A stretch of 64,000 bases of DNA from Diploscapter coronatus. Lineage: Eukaryota; Nematoda; Chromadorea; Rhabditida; Rhabditidae. The DNA is taken from contig OZ038423.1 of the NCBI GenBank assembly GCA_964036155.1, positions 66,541,249 to 66,605,248 of the forward strand, read 5' to 3'. Positions 52,069-64,000 of this stretch are shown one piece after another (positions within the stretch are counted from its first letter, which is position 1; each line of letters opens with the position of its first letter). Made by a program: the position numbers and the translations under genes. The notes beneath the pieces are model-generated. The model was not told where the DNA came from and did not search any database. It worked only from the letters and a program-made list of their open reading frames with translations.

Positions 52069-53626
52069 ATGTCGAAGGTCACGTGGAAAGCACTCGAGTC
52101 TAACCCCGAGTCCATCAACGAATATCTCAAGTAGGTTAATGAAAAACTAGAATATGAAGGATGAAATGAACACTAGAAAGTTTCTCACTATTTTAGCCCG
52201 AATCTCCTCCAATGTTCGTCATTTGAAAAAGTCGACGACCAGATAAATTGAAAATGAGTGAAATTTTCGGCAAAGATATTGCAAAAGATCGAAACGACCT
52301 GTACCTAAAGTAGAAGAAAAAATACATATCATTTGATGATAATCTCCTGTAAATTAAATCCACCATTTTTTTTATTGTCCAGGAAGATCGGAGTGAATTC
52401 CGTGGAGACGGTGGACGTCTATTCGTTCGACGAGGAAATGCTCAACTTCATTCCCAAGCCTCAACTCGGGATGATTCTCTGCTTCCCCGATTTCACCAAG
52501 GTAGATACTTTTTCACAAAAAAGTTAAAATCTTTCGTTTTTAATTTTCCTGCTGAAAATTTCAGGTGATGGCAATAATGCAGCCAGTGTACGAGAAGTTG
52601 AAGGAGCAGAACGTCGAGACTCCTGAGGGGATGTTCTTCATGGATCAGAGGATCGGCAACGCGTGCGGCACTTTCGCGCTCTTCCACGCTCTCGCAAATC
52701 TTGATGGGAAAATCAATCTGGGTTTGTTCGCACAGGAATTTCGAAGAACTTTCAAATATTTCAGGCGACGGCCCGTTTGCCAAATTTCTTGCCGGTGCAA
52801 GACCTCTAAAAGTCGAGGAAAGATCCGATTTTCTAGCGTCTTGTGAGTACTTTTATGGTTTATTAAAGTAAAAGTTGGCTACGGATGAGGCAGATTTTAT
52901 TTTATCCTACTTCTGCCACAACGATCAAATGAGGAACAAAACGTTCAAGCTGGACTTCTTCGCAAGAAAAACCTTTTTCAGACACGGACTTGGCCGAGGC
53001 GCACGACGCAGCCGCTGTTTCAGGCGAGACGGAGAACAGCGACGAAGTCGAAAATCACTTCATCGCCTTCGTCAACTGGAAGGGACAGCTTTATGAAATT
53101 GGCGAGAATATTTTTCCTCACTAATTTTTAAAGAATTATCTCGATATCAAGATATTGCTATCGAGCTCGCCTTTTATATATGCGATAAAACAGTTCGCGT
53201 TCTAACCATAAAATCCTTGCTCCAGTAAAACATGAGAGTATTTTTCTCCTTTCTTCTTTCTTTCCTTGATGAAAGAGAAAAACAGAATTCGTACTTTTTT
53301 ACTGGGCCAGGGATTTTAGGGTTGGAGCGCAACTTATTTTATCGTGCGCATAAAAGACGAGCTCGATATCCTCGTTCAAAGTTTCTTAGAAGACTTACGG
53401 AATATTGTCATTTGGAAGATTGAAAATTCTGCATCTTGCTCCCCTTTGGATTTTATTATCTTCTCACATAAAAGTAAATTTTACAGACTCCCGTGCCCCA
53501 TTCCCTCGTCCACTGGGTCCGACTTCTGACGACACCCTCGTTCGAGATGCAGGTGCCTCGGCACAGGAACTCATGTCCAAACTCGATAACATCTCTTTCT
53601 CTGCTCTGGCTATCGTCCCCAAATAA
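52069..53626 (+). CDS. Ubiquitin C-terminal hydrolase (UCH-L1/L3 family)
   Basis: Cysteine protease that releases small adducts from the ubiquitin C-terminus. Exons: 52069-52130, 52383-52500, 52565-52721, 52765-52842, 52982-53101, 53487-53626; 224 residues, the usual UCH-L3 length. The catalytic set is complete: oxyanion Gln88 and Cys94 in DQRIGNACGTFALFHALAN, His164 in VENHFIAFVNWKG, Asp179 in LYEIDSRAPFP. The Asp codon is split by intron 5, whose donor is GC (53102-53103, GCGAGA); no GT donor is available in frame nearby. The crossover-loop segment (EAHDAAAVSGETENSDEVEN) is acidic, as in the family. Confidence 0.94.
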
Positions 53627-56600
53627 GCCATACATAGCATCAATTAAATCGGTATTTTTATTCTTTTATCAAATGTGTTTTTTTCGTTTTTGAAATAGTC
53701 TTACATGAGCTTTTCTTACTGTTTTCATCTCTGCTTTACTTTGCAAAATTACTTTTCTTATGAACATTCATTGAAATCTTTTTACTGTCAGTCTCTTATT
53801 TATGGAGAATTTTACGGATAAGCTTTTCCCTATCGAATTCATTACTTATACCGATCTCGAATTTTCCTAATTTTCATTGCTTCTTCTTTTCCGGTAATGG
53901 TAATTTATTATGGCTTGTGAAATTGGAAATAAAGGAGAGTTGTTGAATTTGTTAAAAATATTGTTGTGATGAGGTTGTCAATGGCCTACTGTAATTATCG
54001 TTCTTCGTATTTTGCGCAATATTTCAAAATCTTAAAGGTGTTTTAGATATGACGTACTTCCCGATTCAGAGCATAAAATGTCGGCACAGATGAGGTTCAA
54101 TGAAAAGTGCACTTGTAATGGGAATCGACAGGTACTTGTCAATTTTTAAGCTTTTCTATGACATATTTAATATTCTGTCGGTAGAAAACTCGAAGTTATC
54201 TATTTAATCAAAATGTTCTATCGTTTTGATTCCAAAAATTTCATTTGGTCCTAAATACTTCAAACTGAGATTTCTGAACATCTATAAACGATATGATTTT
54301 TATCCCTTTCCCTTACCTATATGACGGATAAGTCCTCTGTTGACAATATCACTTGATTGTCAGATTGTCAGGTGCAACGCTTCGATGTGTCAAATATAGA
54401 AAATCTGTCAAAACAATCAAAGAAAATGTGTTGATTTGGCGCCAGATTTCCCTGTTCTCCCTTCGATTAGAAGCATTTTGGGTGTGATCGGGCTTTCTGA
54501 AGAAGATCCTGTATTCGTCACCATCAACATTTTCACTTGTTCCATCACTATTTTATTACTTTATTTTACTCCTTCCTTCCTCAACAATGTTTTACCTCCA
54601 GTTACTGTATGCCTACTTCACACTATCTCGTAGCTTTCTCTGTCTGATAAAGTCGTCATAAGGGAAGCCATAAGATAGCTTTCACGAGAATTAGACATAC
54701 TATGCGCGTATTTCTCCCCTATTATTTGGTGTCAATTACAATGGCCAATTTTGATAAAGGCTAATTCGGCGCAGAACTGTCATTGACACCGCCTAATTTG
54801 CTGCCGCCAATTGAGCAATTCAATTTGACAGTTTATTGGTAAACAAGCGGTTCGAAATGGGTTTGTCTGAAGGAGGGAGTCTTTTGCCCTGATGTCAGAT
54901 GAAGTTGACCTTGTATTCGTACTTTGACTTTCAGTAAATCTTTTGGAAATAGAATTGCGAATATCAAAGCTTCCAGAATAATCTTATTGCGAAGAGTAAA
55001 TTTGAGATATTAGTGAGCTTATAATTTTCGGTAAGGTAAAGAAGAGATAAGAGCCAGAAAGGGAATATTGAACCACGTGATTTTTACAACACTTTTCAAT
55101 TCTATATGAAGTTTCATACTGTAGAGAAAAGTCCACGTGTTTTCTTAATCTTTCCTCCTTTTTAGATTTCTTTTACATGTACCCAAACTGACATCGATAT
55201 TTAATCTGCTTTTCTTCTGGAATGTCAGAGGTGGCCGAGAAATGACAAAGCATGGTTAGTGACTGCGCGGTGAGAATTCAGTGACATTCGCTTTTCACAT
55301 TTCGACGATTCGCGTTATTCTGTTCGAGCGTGACACTCCGCCTGACAAATGCCTGATATATCGTTTGACTGACAAAGAAATGATAGATGACTGATTTGTC
55401 AGTTTATTCCATAGAGAAATTTAGGGCGTTTTCATTTTTTCATCGCTGAAATTTTTCATATTTCACATGTTCAGCTGATATAAAACTGTCAACAGACACG
55501 CCAGTCGCATTCCCGCATTTCGAACCAACTCGACAGCGAACTTGACTGATATCGTTTTTCTTTGACATTTCAATTGGATGACGCTGATTTTAGAATCATG
55601 TTGTAGGATCTAGGAAAGTTTTTTTTGTACTCAAACTTTAGGGCTTGTATATTTATTTTACTCTGAAGAACGTCTTGTTAGAATTTTCGGTTTTTTCTTC
55701 TGATTGGAAGAAATTTAAAGTAAGTACTTTCCTTCCAATGATTTCGCGAATTCGTGATGATCTTCATAGTCGTGAATGTCGTATTTTCTTTCAAGATAAG
55801 GAAGAGGAGAGAAATTACCTGTTGTTGGATGTAAAGTTCTTCGTGTTTTCCTTTCAAACTCTTGGATAAAGTAAGGCCACGCGTGTTTTCTGAAATTTCT
55901 TGCAGCTTCTTCTGCACGATATTTCGAAGCAGATCATCTTTGTCACATTATCGTTTATCATCAAAATATCCTAACAACGTGATAAATGCGTATTGCTTTC
56001 ACGTGTTTGCGACTTTTTGCGTTATCGTCACATCACTTTATCTCTGCTGCAAATTTGTACTTATTCTTTATTCTGTCTGATGTTTCAAAAATAACTCCAC
56101 TGGATTACGATATCTTGGTGGGCGGAGTCAGCGTAATGCACTCAAATGTGATAGTTAGAAGATATCGTATAAAGGAGGGAAGACTATGTGATGTGGGCAA
56201 AGCTGAAAAGAAGTGGGTGATTTGGATTTATCTCAACAGTATCTAGGGAAGTTTGCGGTAGATATCAGGCTTGTCATGGGGGAGAAATTGTTACAATTTT
56301 GAAATCCTAGTCGTAGTTGACTTCAACTCTAAAACGTTCGAAGTTAGGTCTTTTCGAATCCAATTCTAAACTCCTCTGGCAATCCGATTTGGATTCTCCA
56401 CTGAATAATTTCCTATTATCACGACTTCGTGATGAATCCAACTCGGTGAAAAGCGAATGTTTTGGCATTTAGTTCGATTAGTCGTTAGTCTCATTTCCGA
56501 CTACTCGATTCGATTACTTATCATTCACAGATTCAGAATCACTGATAGACGGAGACAGAGACTAACTTGTTTTCCTTTCCCTTCAATTCTTCTCTATCTG

Positions 56601-57054
56601 CTCCCTCTTCATCTCTCCAAAGGGAATGCCTTTCCATTTCCATCAATTCGTATCATTTACTCTTCGTTCAACACAAGTACGATAGCTGTACAGCCATTCT
56701 CTTTCCATTCCAATTCCAACTTCAACTTTAATTTGATTCAATTTTGAAATTAGTGCCTTCATTCTTTAGCGTGTTGATTTGATTAGATTAGCCATTGATA
56801 CATCTTTGATCAAAACAACACTTGTAATTTAGCTAATTCAATTTCAAGTTTCATGCCGAACATTAAATCCATCTGTCTTCCAATTATTAGGACGCGTTAT
56901 GCTTGCTAGCATCTTGTCTCTAGTTCATATGAAGTTGTTTGATATTTGGCAAGCTGTCATCAAAATTATGATTTCTTTCTTGCCCTTCGATTTTTAAATC
57001 AAAATTTTGACCTGATTCATTTCTATTTTTTATTTTTCAGATATCTATATCAGA
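53627..57054. other. 3.4 kb intergenic region
   Basis: No supported gene; open frames are short and compositional. Contains the TGACA/TGTCA cluster entered separately. TTTTTATTTTTCAG immediately upstream of the next start (ending 57040) is a probable trans-splice acceptor. Confidence 0.45.
54341..55567. promoter_or_regulatory. Candidate cis-regulatory module rich in TGACA/TGTCA
   Basis: By hand I count about 20 TGACA or TGTCA pentamers in 1.2 kb, with 10 of them in 55189-55567 and 5 in 54341-54420; uniform base composition predicts two or three. TGACA is the core recognised by MEIS/PREP (UNC-62 in worms) homeodomain proteins. The target gene would be the one starting at 57055 or the UCH gene; function is inferred only. 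Confidence 0.35.
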
Positions 57055-58305
57055 ATGAAGCTGCGAGACGCTCTCACGCAGATGCTCGGCGAATTTGTCG
57101 CATCGCAGAAAAGTCCTGACTTTCGACTGACAACTGCATCGAATCAACAGTTGAATGAAGCCGTAAAAGAGGAACGAAGAAACAGCATTGGCTTCGCTAG
57201 AGTACGTATCTATTATTTTGAGCTAATTTTTGATGATGGATCATTTTCAGGATCTTGCTCGACAACCACATAGCAGACGACCTCGATTCATCTCAGAAGG
57301 CAATGCTCCACAGGCAAGGATATCTTAATTTACCCTGCATTTGATTTTATATCAGTATCTGGGATGTGCTAGACCAGTTAGTTTAACTGATCTTCGCATC
57401 TACTCTTCCTCTTTCGAACTAACGACCTGTTATAAATAGCATATTGCAGTCAAAATTTCGTTTGCCCAATTTCATATTTCTGAATCTCTTTAGATTTCAT
57501 GAGAGTTCTTCAACAACATACAACTTTCCCAGAAATTTGCATGGAATATCGTAATCGTTATTTCGTTTGCAGAATGATTGGAACCCCCTTCCCTTGTCGG
57601 GCTGCATCGACATCTCAGATCATCACGCGGGCAGCGGGCAACAGCTGCCTGAAGTCGTGTTGCGAGTGAAAACACGTGTCCACAGCGAGAAGGGACGACC
57701 TGACAGACCTTCCAGTTTGATCCACAGGTTCAGGCAGAGGATTAGTCCGTCTAGGAATGATGTGAGATTTTATATCATGTTATAAAACCCAGTCAGAAAG
57801 ACTAACCCAAATGAATATTGAGATGTGTGAATGATTTGACTCGATATCTCTATTACCCTATGAAGGTATTCGGGTTCAATGAGCATTTTATTCTCGCAAG
57901 TATGAAATAGTTTTCTTCCAAATTCGGAATACGCGATATTTCAATGAAACATCCTCGATGAACAAAAATAGTATCATTTCACCAAATTAAAGTTTCCCTA
58001 TTGTCCAATGTAGCATTTCTGATCACGCGGAGATGAAAGAGTCAATCCATCAAAAATGTCGGAAAGTGCCCTTTATTCGCTAAAAATATCGTCAAACTGA
58101 TTTGAAATTAGTCAAAAAAGTTACATATTTTGACAAAATATGAAATTAAAATGAACAGAAATTTCAGTCGATCGAAGAAAACGAGGACGAAGAGGGAGAA
58201 TTCGATAAGAAAAATTCGCGAGAATCTATTCGAAGTGAAATTCTCAATATCCCGATTACGGCAGTCGAAAATGAAACCGTCGTTAGAGTCATTCGAGTTG
58301 TTTAA
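57055..58305 (+). CDS. Unknown protein, 178 residues
   Basis: Four in-phase exons: 57055-57201, 57251-57313, 57573-57761, 58168-58305. I recognise no domain. The protein starts MKLRDALTQMLGEFVASQ, is Arg/Ser-rich in the middle (SRRPRFISE, RPSSLIHRFRQRISPS) and acidic after that (SIEENEDEEGEFDKKNSRES), ending in VVRVIRVV. No signal peptide or membrane segment, so cytosolic or nuclear. Exon 2 contains no GT, so its donor must be the GC at 57314 (CAG then GCAAGG). Poly(A) signal at 58507. The upstream intergenic region is unusually long, which suggests complex regulation. Confidence 0.72.
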
Positions 58306-58667
58306 AGTTGTTATCCATACTTTATGTTATCTTAAATTATGTCGTCATTTTTCATACCTCAAAACTCCAAAAACGCTCAGGGATTACGATATAATTATTG
58401 AATTTTAGGTTTTGGCATTTCGATTTTCATATGACTATTTTATACGTCGTTTCCTGTTTTAGAGATCTCTATTTTCACCAGCTCTGAAAATGTGTACAAT
58501 CGAAATAATAAATCGTTTGTTGGTGAAGATACTATTTTTGTCCGTTACAAATCATGAATGGCTTTGACATCCCATGCAATATCTTGTTTAGCTTCAGTTA
58601 ACAAGGAAAAAATCATTTTTATTTCTTCAGAATCGTTGAATCGTTGAGATTCAAAGTACAAACCCAC
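58306..58667. other. Short intergenic region
   Basis: Holds AATAAA at 58507-58512 for the upstream gene, and ATTTCTTCAG at 58621-58630, a possible trans-splice site 37 bases before the next ATG. Confidence 0.5.
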
Positions 58668-60304
58668 ATGAAGATTGCCATTGTTACAGGTAAAAACTAT
58701 AAAATTATTGTTGTTTCAATTTCATAAAATCCGTATCGAAATCAGCGTCAAAGTCCATTAATCAATCTCCGTACTCATAACTCAATCATCCATTTTGGAA
58801 AGGATATTTCCCGAGTACTTCTGCTCTCTATAACTGTACATATTACTCGATATGATGTGTTATCGTTGTTTAGTGAGCGATACTCGATCGGCCGGCACAA
58901 AGAAGGACGAAAGTGGACCTGCCCTTTGCGAAGCAATCAAACAGTGGGGAATTCAAAGGTATCCTTTCAGTTATTCAGCATAATTTATAGCTTTTCTCAT
59001 ATTATTTTGCAAGGTCTAAATAAGGAAAGTTGTAATAATCAAATAATCACTGCCAACAAATTATAGCGGGATGCGCTACTTTGAGATCAAAATATCAAAT
59101 CTCACATATTTCACATGACAAAAATAAGTTGATGAAACATGGGAAATTTACTTTTCAGAAATTTAAAAATTTTCAGCTACCAAAACGTGGTCGTTTCGAA
59201 TGTGTCAATCGTCCCTGATGAGCAGAACCAAATCGCCGAGAAATTGGTGGAATTGACTGATGCCGAGCACGGTTAGTTTCAAATCGTACATTTATTATTA
59301 AAAATGACTCGTACATTACAACTAACGATGATTATGCTGAAAAGATATTTCAACGCGATCTTTGATAGAAACATATCAGACTCAATTAAAATATACAAAT
59401 TTCTAAATGCCAGGAATTATTTCCTCAATTCGTGAAAATTTCGAAGACTGACGATGTTCATCTGATAGATGTCCGAGCAAAGAATGTTAAAAAGTTCGAG
59501 TGACCATAGCTGAGATAGAGTTCGAATTTCGTATCTAAAATAATTATGCTAGCATTTTGGATTAAACTATAAGATTGAATTTTGATACCTTCTGTATTTA
59601 CTTGCTTTTATCTGAATCGAACACGATATTCTTTTCTTCGCGCAAAATTCCTCGATATAATCGGGGCGAAATGAAAGACCAATATTTCGAATTTCAAATC
59701 CAAATTTTCAGATGTGATTATGACTACCGGCGGAACGGGGTTCACGACACGCGATGTTACGCCTGAAGTAAGAATAGACTAAAAATCATTCAAATCTGCG
59801 CATATTCAGGCGACTCTTGAAGTAATTCATAAACGTTGCTCCGGATTGGAAGTTGCTCTGCACAGCTATTCTTTGCAGGTTCATGAAAACTCGTCTCTTA
59901 TATAAAAAGTGACTTTTTGCCTATGAATTATCATTGCATCTCAATTTATCTTGATGAATCACAAAGATGCGAACCAAGATGAACGTATTCTTTCCAAAAC
60001 GTGTGGAGTCGAAATTTTCGTTATGAAAATTGAAACGAGTTTGCCAAATCATGAGTATTTAGAAGACCCCGTTTGCTGCTTTAAGTCGTGCGATCGCGGG
60101 TATCAGAAACCACACGTTGATTGTCAATTTGCCGGGAAGCGTCAAGGCTGTAAAAGTAGGAGGACGAAATTAGAGACGATCAAATTCATGGGATTTCAGG
60201 AATGCTGGGAAATTCTGAGCGTGATCCTGCCTCATGCCGTCATGCAGCTGCAGGACACAAGCGATCTCGTTCACGACAAATTGCAACACACCAATTCGCC
60301 CTAG
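58668..60304 (+). CDS. Molybdenum cofactor biosynthesis protein, MogA/gephyrin G domain
   Basis: Adenylylates molybdopterin before molybdenum insertion, the step done in animals by the G domain of gephyrin; in C. elegans this is, to my recollection, the separate gene moc-2. Exons: 58668-58689, 58874-58958, 59177-59271, 59712-59767, 59810-59878, 60063-60155, 60200-60304; 174 residues. Motifs: [20 protein letters not shown] at the start, then [17 protein letters not shown], the family hallmark, then [20 protein letters not shown]. Only the MogA-like domain is present, with no MoeA part, as in worms where the two are separate. The exon 6 start at 60063 (after atttag) was preferred over 60066 because its acceptor is stronger; both keep frame. 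Confidence 0.92.
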
Positions 60305-60667
60305 AATTATATTCCTTAAAAATACGGATAGTCTTAAAGTGTTTTTATTTTAGTCACAAATGATAATTGATAGTTTTTCTTTTCTTGAATTTGTAAACAG
60401 TGATGGTTGAAGATCAAGCAGTTTTTTGTCTGCAAGAATTATTGGATTTTTAAATGAAAAGCATAAAAATGACGTCATTTTAGTTTAATATTTTCTCAAA
60501 AGTCCTCGTGCGATCGTTGATCATTCCATTTGACACAAACAACAAGCATTCTCTTCCACTCTTCCCTTTATTTTTCTCCAGCGCCCGCACTCTGTTTATT
60601 GCGTTTTTTTCGCAGCGCCTATTTTCATTTTCGATGATTTTTAGAGATTTTTAAGTTTTCTAGCGAA
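60305..60667. other. Short intergenic region
   Basis: AT-rich, CT-biased near 60550-60630, holding the promoter of the next gene. Nothing else seen. Confidence 0.45.
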
Positions 60668-61963
60668 ATGAGGATTTCCGTACCGTCGCGGAATCTGATG
60701 CAGTTCAAGGACAAAATGGCTCGAGCGATTGGGCAACAGGACATTCCTGGACTCAGATGGCTGCTCGAGGGGTTCAATATGTATGGTAATAGAATATTTT
60801 TGAAAGAATAATTTCGAAGAATTTTTGAACGAAAAAAGACGAAATTTGTTTATACTTCAAGACTTATTTGCAAATTTTCCTATTTTTGACGAGAAGATAA
60901 ACAAGTCCGGAATTTTTATCTGCAGCTACGATAAAGAGCGAGTGAAAGAAGTCGGTCCTGATCGAGCGGCCGCTGAATGGATTGTCCGATGTGAGGGATC
61001 CGTCAAGTTGGTCTTTTCTCGGTTTTAAGCAAATTGTAAACAATGTTGAGTTGATCATAAAAAAGTAAAAAAACTCTAGAAAACAAACAAGCTTTAGATT
61101 CGACAGAATCGAAGACGTATTCACGGACTACAACGCCCTAATCAAGCGATGTGCAGAGTTGGACCCGAGGGTTCCTGCAGACGATGTTCGGGTTGTGCTC
61201 ATCGATGCTACAGACTCCTGTGTCACTGGATATGGATGCAAACATTTCGGTTAAGATTTTTTAATTTGGAAAAATAATGTATGGAATATCATTAGTACAG
61301 CGGGGAAATCCATGAAAACGAGTTTAACCCTTTGAACTTCAATTGAACCTTGAAAAATTCGGTTTTTATTCCTTTCGTGAATTCGAGAAAACGAGATTTT
61401 TTCGAAATACAAAGAAAAAACATTACTCAAAACATCCAATAGAGCTTTATTACCTTTTCTAATGTTTTATTTTCCAGAAAATCTGCGTGGAATTCAAGAA
61501 GTCCGTTTCGTGCGCTGCAGGAATTTGCACGACTGGGGATTGGAAATAATGGCAGATCACGTGGGCGACAGATTGCAATTCCTCGAGATCGATTCCTGTC
61601 CCAGGATCACTGAATTCGGAATCAAACACCTCCACAGATGCAAGTAAGCTATTTTTTTAATAAAAAAACGTAAACTCTAAATTTTGTTTACATTAGCAGG
61701 ACGTCAGATAAAGACGATTTCTGACACGCATACTTTAAGTTGTAGCAAAATTTTACGGGGATCTTCGTAAGTAAATATTTTTACAAATCTCCTAAAAATC
61801 AGAATTCAAAATCGATGAAAACATAGAAGGTTCGACTTTTCATAGTTTCAGAGCTCTGAAAAGTGTGCTACTCGCAAATTTGAAATCAGTCCATGGCAAA
61901 GACAAAGTGCTCAGAGAGTTGGAGCAGGCCCTGCCTAATACGAAAATCACTTCCAAACTGTAA
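60668..61963 (+). CDS. ATP synthase subunit s / DMAC2L-like leucine-rich repeat protein
   Basis: Predicted 207 residues, five in-phase exons: 60668-60780, 60926-61006, 61098-61249, 61478-61643, 61852-61963. The family marker is the block YDKERVKEVGPDRAAAEW followed by IVRCEGSVKF, then leucine-rich-repeat-like units (GIQEVRFVRCRNLHDWGLE, LQFLEIDSCPRITEFGIKHL, ALKSVLLANLKSV). In mammals this mitochondrial protein (factor B, DMAC2L) associates with ATP synthase. The exon 1 donor was set at GTATGG (60781) because phase 2 is required by exon 2. A basic N-terminus (MRISVPSRNLMQFKDKMARA) could be a mitochondrial presequence. Confidence 0.85.
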
Positions 61964-64000
61964 ATAAGACTTTTGAGTTATAATTATTCGTCAGCCTCTT
62001 CGAGGATTATTGTGAAATTTCAAGATCTACTCTTTGCAGAATAAGCTTTGAACTTTCAAATTGCTCCTCAGAATATATGCCGATAAACATAATGATACGT
62101 GTATCTGCAGAATCTAGTGAAAAATCTTTAACTATTTGCTCAGAGATTTTTAATTGCATATTTATAAAATTTTTAAACCGTCATTCTACGACGAAAATTA
62201 TCATATTTTTGGAGGAAGTTTGAAAATTCCTGACAAAAAAGCTATGAAATGATGTTTCAAAAATAATATTACTTTTCAAATACCATTTTTTCAAACTTCC
62301 ATGAATTATTTGCAAAGTAAATAAAGTCTAGTGTTTTGCAAGAATAATCTTGCTGATCTCCTAAATTCCTCGTGCATTTTACGTGTGACTTTGTTCAGAT
62401 TCTGGGAAAAAAGCGATTAATTTAGCCTTTGCAGAGCCTGTCCAAGTGACGTGAAATGCAAAATGCACCCCTACTTTAATCATCACTAAATACAAATGAA
62501 AATGAAAAAAATCACAAGTTAACATTTAAAAAAATAAAAATTACAAAGTATCTTCGGCTTCTTGGAGAGTTTGGAGACCATCAATTTTGAAAATTTATCC
62601 ACCATTTCCTCTTTATCTACGGCACTATTTTATCTCCAAGTTTGATAAAATGTTCAAGAAACCTTCAATTTTTTAATCGTAACTAATTTTAACCTAAAAT
62701 TTCATTGAACTCTAACATTGCAAATGACGTGACATATGAGAGAAACGACCTTTCCAGCCTTTCAGAATACAACTTTTTGTGATTCCTTACAATTCTCGAC
62801 TCGAAAATAGCTTGTTTTGTGGGTGCTTTTTTAATGTTGCGGAGACTCGAAACGAACGATTTTTATTTTTTTCTTTTCTTTGAAAATCGTGCGGATTCCC
62901 TTTCCCCCGCATTTGTTCAATTTCTGCCATTTCTTCGGTAAACTTCACCATTTATCCCGACTTTTTGCACATCTTTCTGCAATAAAATGACCTTCTTTGC
63001 AGTTTTTCTGTCTGGATCTCTCGATTTCACCTCCTATTTTTCCTTTATTTGTTTCATTCTCTAGGCATTCACCCATTCGATTTGATGCTTTGATCTTCCT
63101 TTCGGTATTTTCGCAGAAAAGTAAATCTGACGTCAATTCTATCGCCCCTATGATATGTGTGTATTTTGCGGAAAATAGCTCAACTCAGAAAAGTGCGGTA
63201 TTTACTCAATTACAGTTCAAAAGCTTCAAATAAAATATTCGGACTTTGACCCTAGCAACTTAATTAGATCAGCTTTCAAAGTTGAAATCTGCGCATTAAA
63301 ATTATCCAAAATAAGTATGACAAGAATTTCTTATTCACTTCACACTAATAATTGTGTACAACTTTCATCAATAAAAAAATAATCACTAGCACAAATTAAT
63401 CACAAGCTGATCTAGCAAATTGATACTTTAGAAATCAAAATTACATGTTTTCGCCTGGAAACAAGGCCATGTTTCACGATTGCAAACACAGACAGTCGGT
63501 TGGTTGGAAGTGAGTTTGTGAGATAAGCTTGAGAGACATTTCTCGACAAGTTCGCAAGTTGACAGCAGCAGGGAAAATATGGGCGTTGTCCCTTGAAAGA
63601 CTCGACGAAATTAGCAGTGTTGGACACAGATATTTGACATCGTCGCTATTTCGGTACTTGGTATTTAAACTTGTTGCAAATGATCAATCTATTAGTTGTT
63701 TTATAATTTTTTCAGTGTGGAATGATCGTTTTTGATTTTTTTCGCTGTTGTGATTTTGTGACGCCTAAAAATATTCGTTCATTTATTTTCACTAGAGAAA
63801 CTAGGACTAATATTTTTTAACTTTAACATCCTGATAATCCATTACCATTTATTTACTCAATTTCAGTCAAATTAATCAATGCACTGTCATATTCAGGCTA
63901 GACTAGCTACTAGTTACTGAAGTCGTTAAGTACTTTCGTCAGGAACTATATATTATTCCAGGTTTTCTTTCTCATCATTTTGTTGAAACAACACGATAGT
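61964..64000. other. Right end of window, no supported gene
   Basis: AT-rich with CT-biased stretches (62860-63110). An open frame at 63529-63735 shows no domain and no splice-supported extension; it may be the promoter or leader of a gene beyond the window. Confidence 0.4.

Noticed and set aside
54436..54633. Hydrophobic 65-codon frame in the 3.4 kb intergenic region
   Set aside because: Isolated, no in-phase neighbours, and composition is that of T-rich intergenic DNA.
63529..63735. Open frame near the right edge
   Set aside because: Starts with a non-ATG codon, shows no domain and no clear splice extension; could only be judged with sequence beyond the window.

Overview
This window is a piece of a nematode nuclear genome. 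The evidence is many short introns (often 40-60 bp) ending in TTTCAG, AT-rich intergenic DNA, a TTTCAG a short distance before most start codons (as expected for spliced-leader trans-splicing), and typical worm gene families: tandem sigma-class GSTs, F-box proteins, a class 3 lipase, a chemoreceptor-like membrane protein, a zona pellucida (ZP) protein and a glycine-rich secreted protein. I cannot name the species. I built the gene models by hand from splice signals, reading-frame phase and family knowledge; nothing was searched or aligned by software.

Layout. 1-1922: 3' part of a beta-galactosidase (+). 2431-7094: two convergent F-box paralogues, the second apparently decaying. 8323-12624: ZP-C-type transmembrane protein with a long His-rich tail (+). 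13.2-14.3 kb: head-to-head inverted duplicate with a conserved reading frame. 14.3-18.5 kb: gene-poor, with a MITE-like element. 18596-22269: Gly/Tyr/Ala- and Pro/Gln-rich secreted protein (+). 23016-30002: four tandem sigma-class GST genes (+). 30215-31610: LDL-receptor class A protein, probably GPI-anchored (-). 32195-35549: two abutting foldback elements. 35678-37462: lipase-3 protein lacking its nucleophile serine (-). 38556-41024: small unknown gene, a multi-pass membrane protein gene and a remnant resembling its last exon (-). 42374-45144: cytosolic malate dehydrogenase (+). 48402-50795: TMX1/DPY-11-type thioredoxin (+). 52069-53626: ubiquitin C-terminal hydrolase (+). 57055-58305: unknown protein (+). 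58668-60304: MogA/gephyrin-G-domain protein (+). 60668-61963: ATP-synthase-subunit-s/DMAC2L-like protein (+).

The housekeeping genes lie mostly in the right third; the left and middle hold fast-evolving families and repeats. The GST block is the clearest dynamic locus: near-identical exon-plus-intron tracts shared between paralogues, one copy with a missing splice acceptor and one with a C-terminal frameshift. Other unusual points are three GC-AG introns, the lipase active-site loss, a bidirectional poly(A) signal, and a dense TGACA/TGTCA cluster in a 3.4 kb intergenic region. I found no CRISPR array, operon-like prokaryotic feature, rRNA or confident tRNA.
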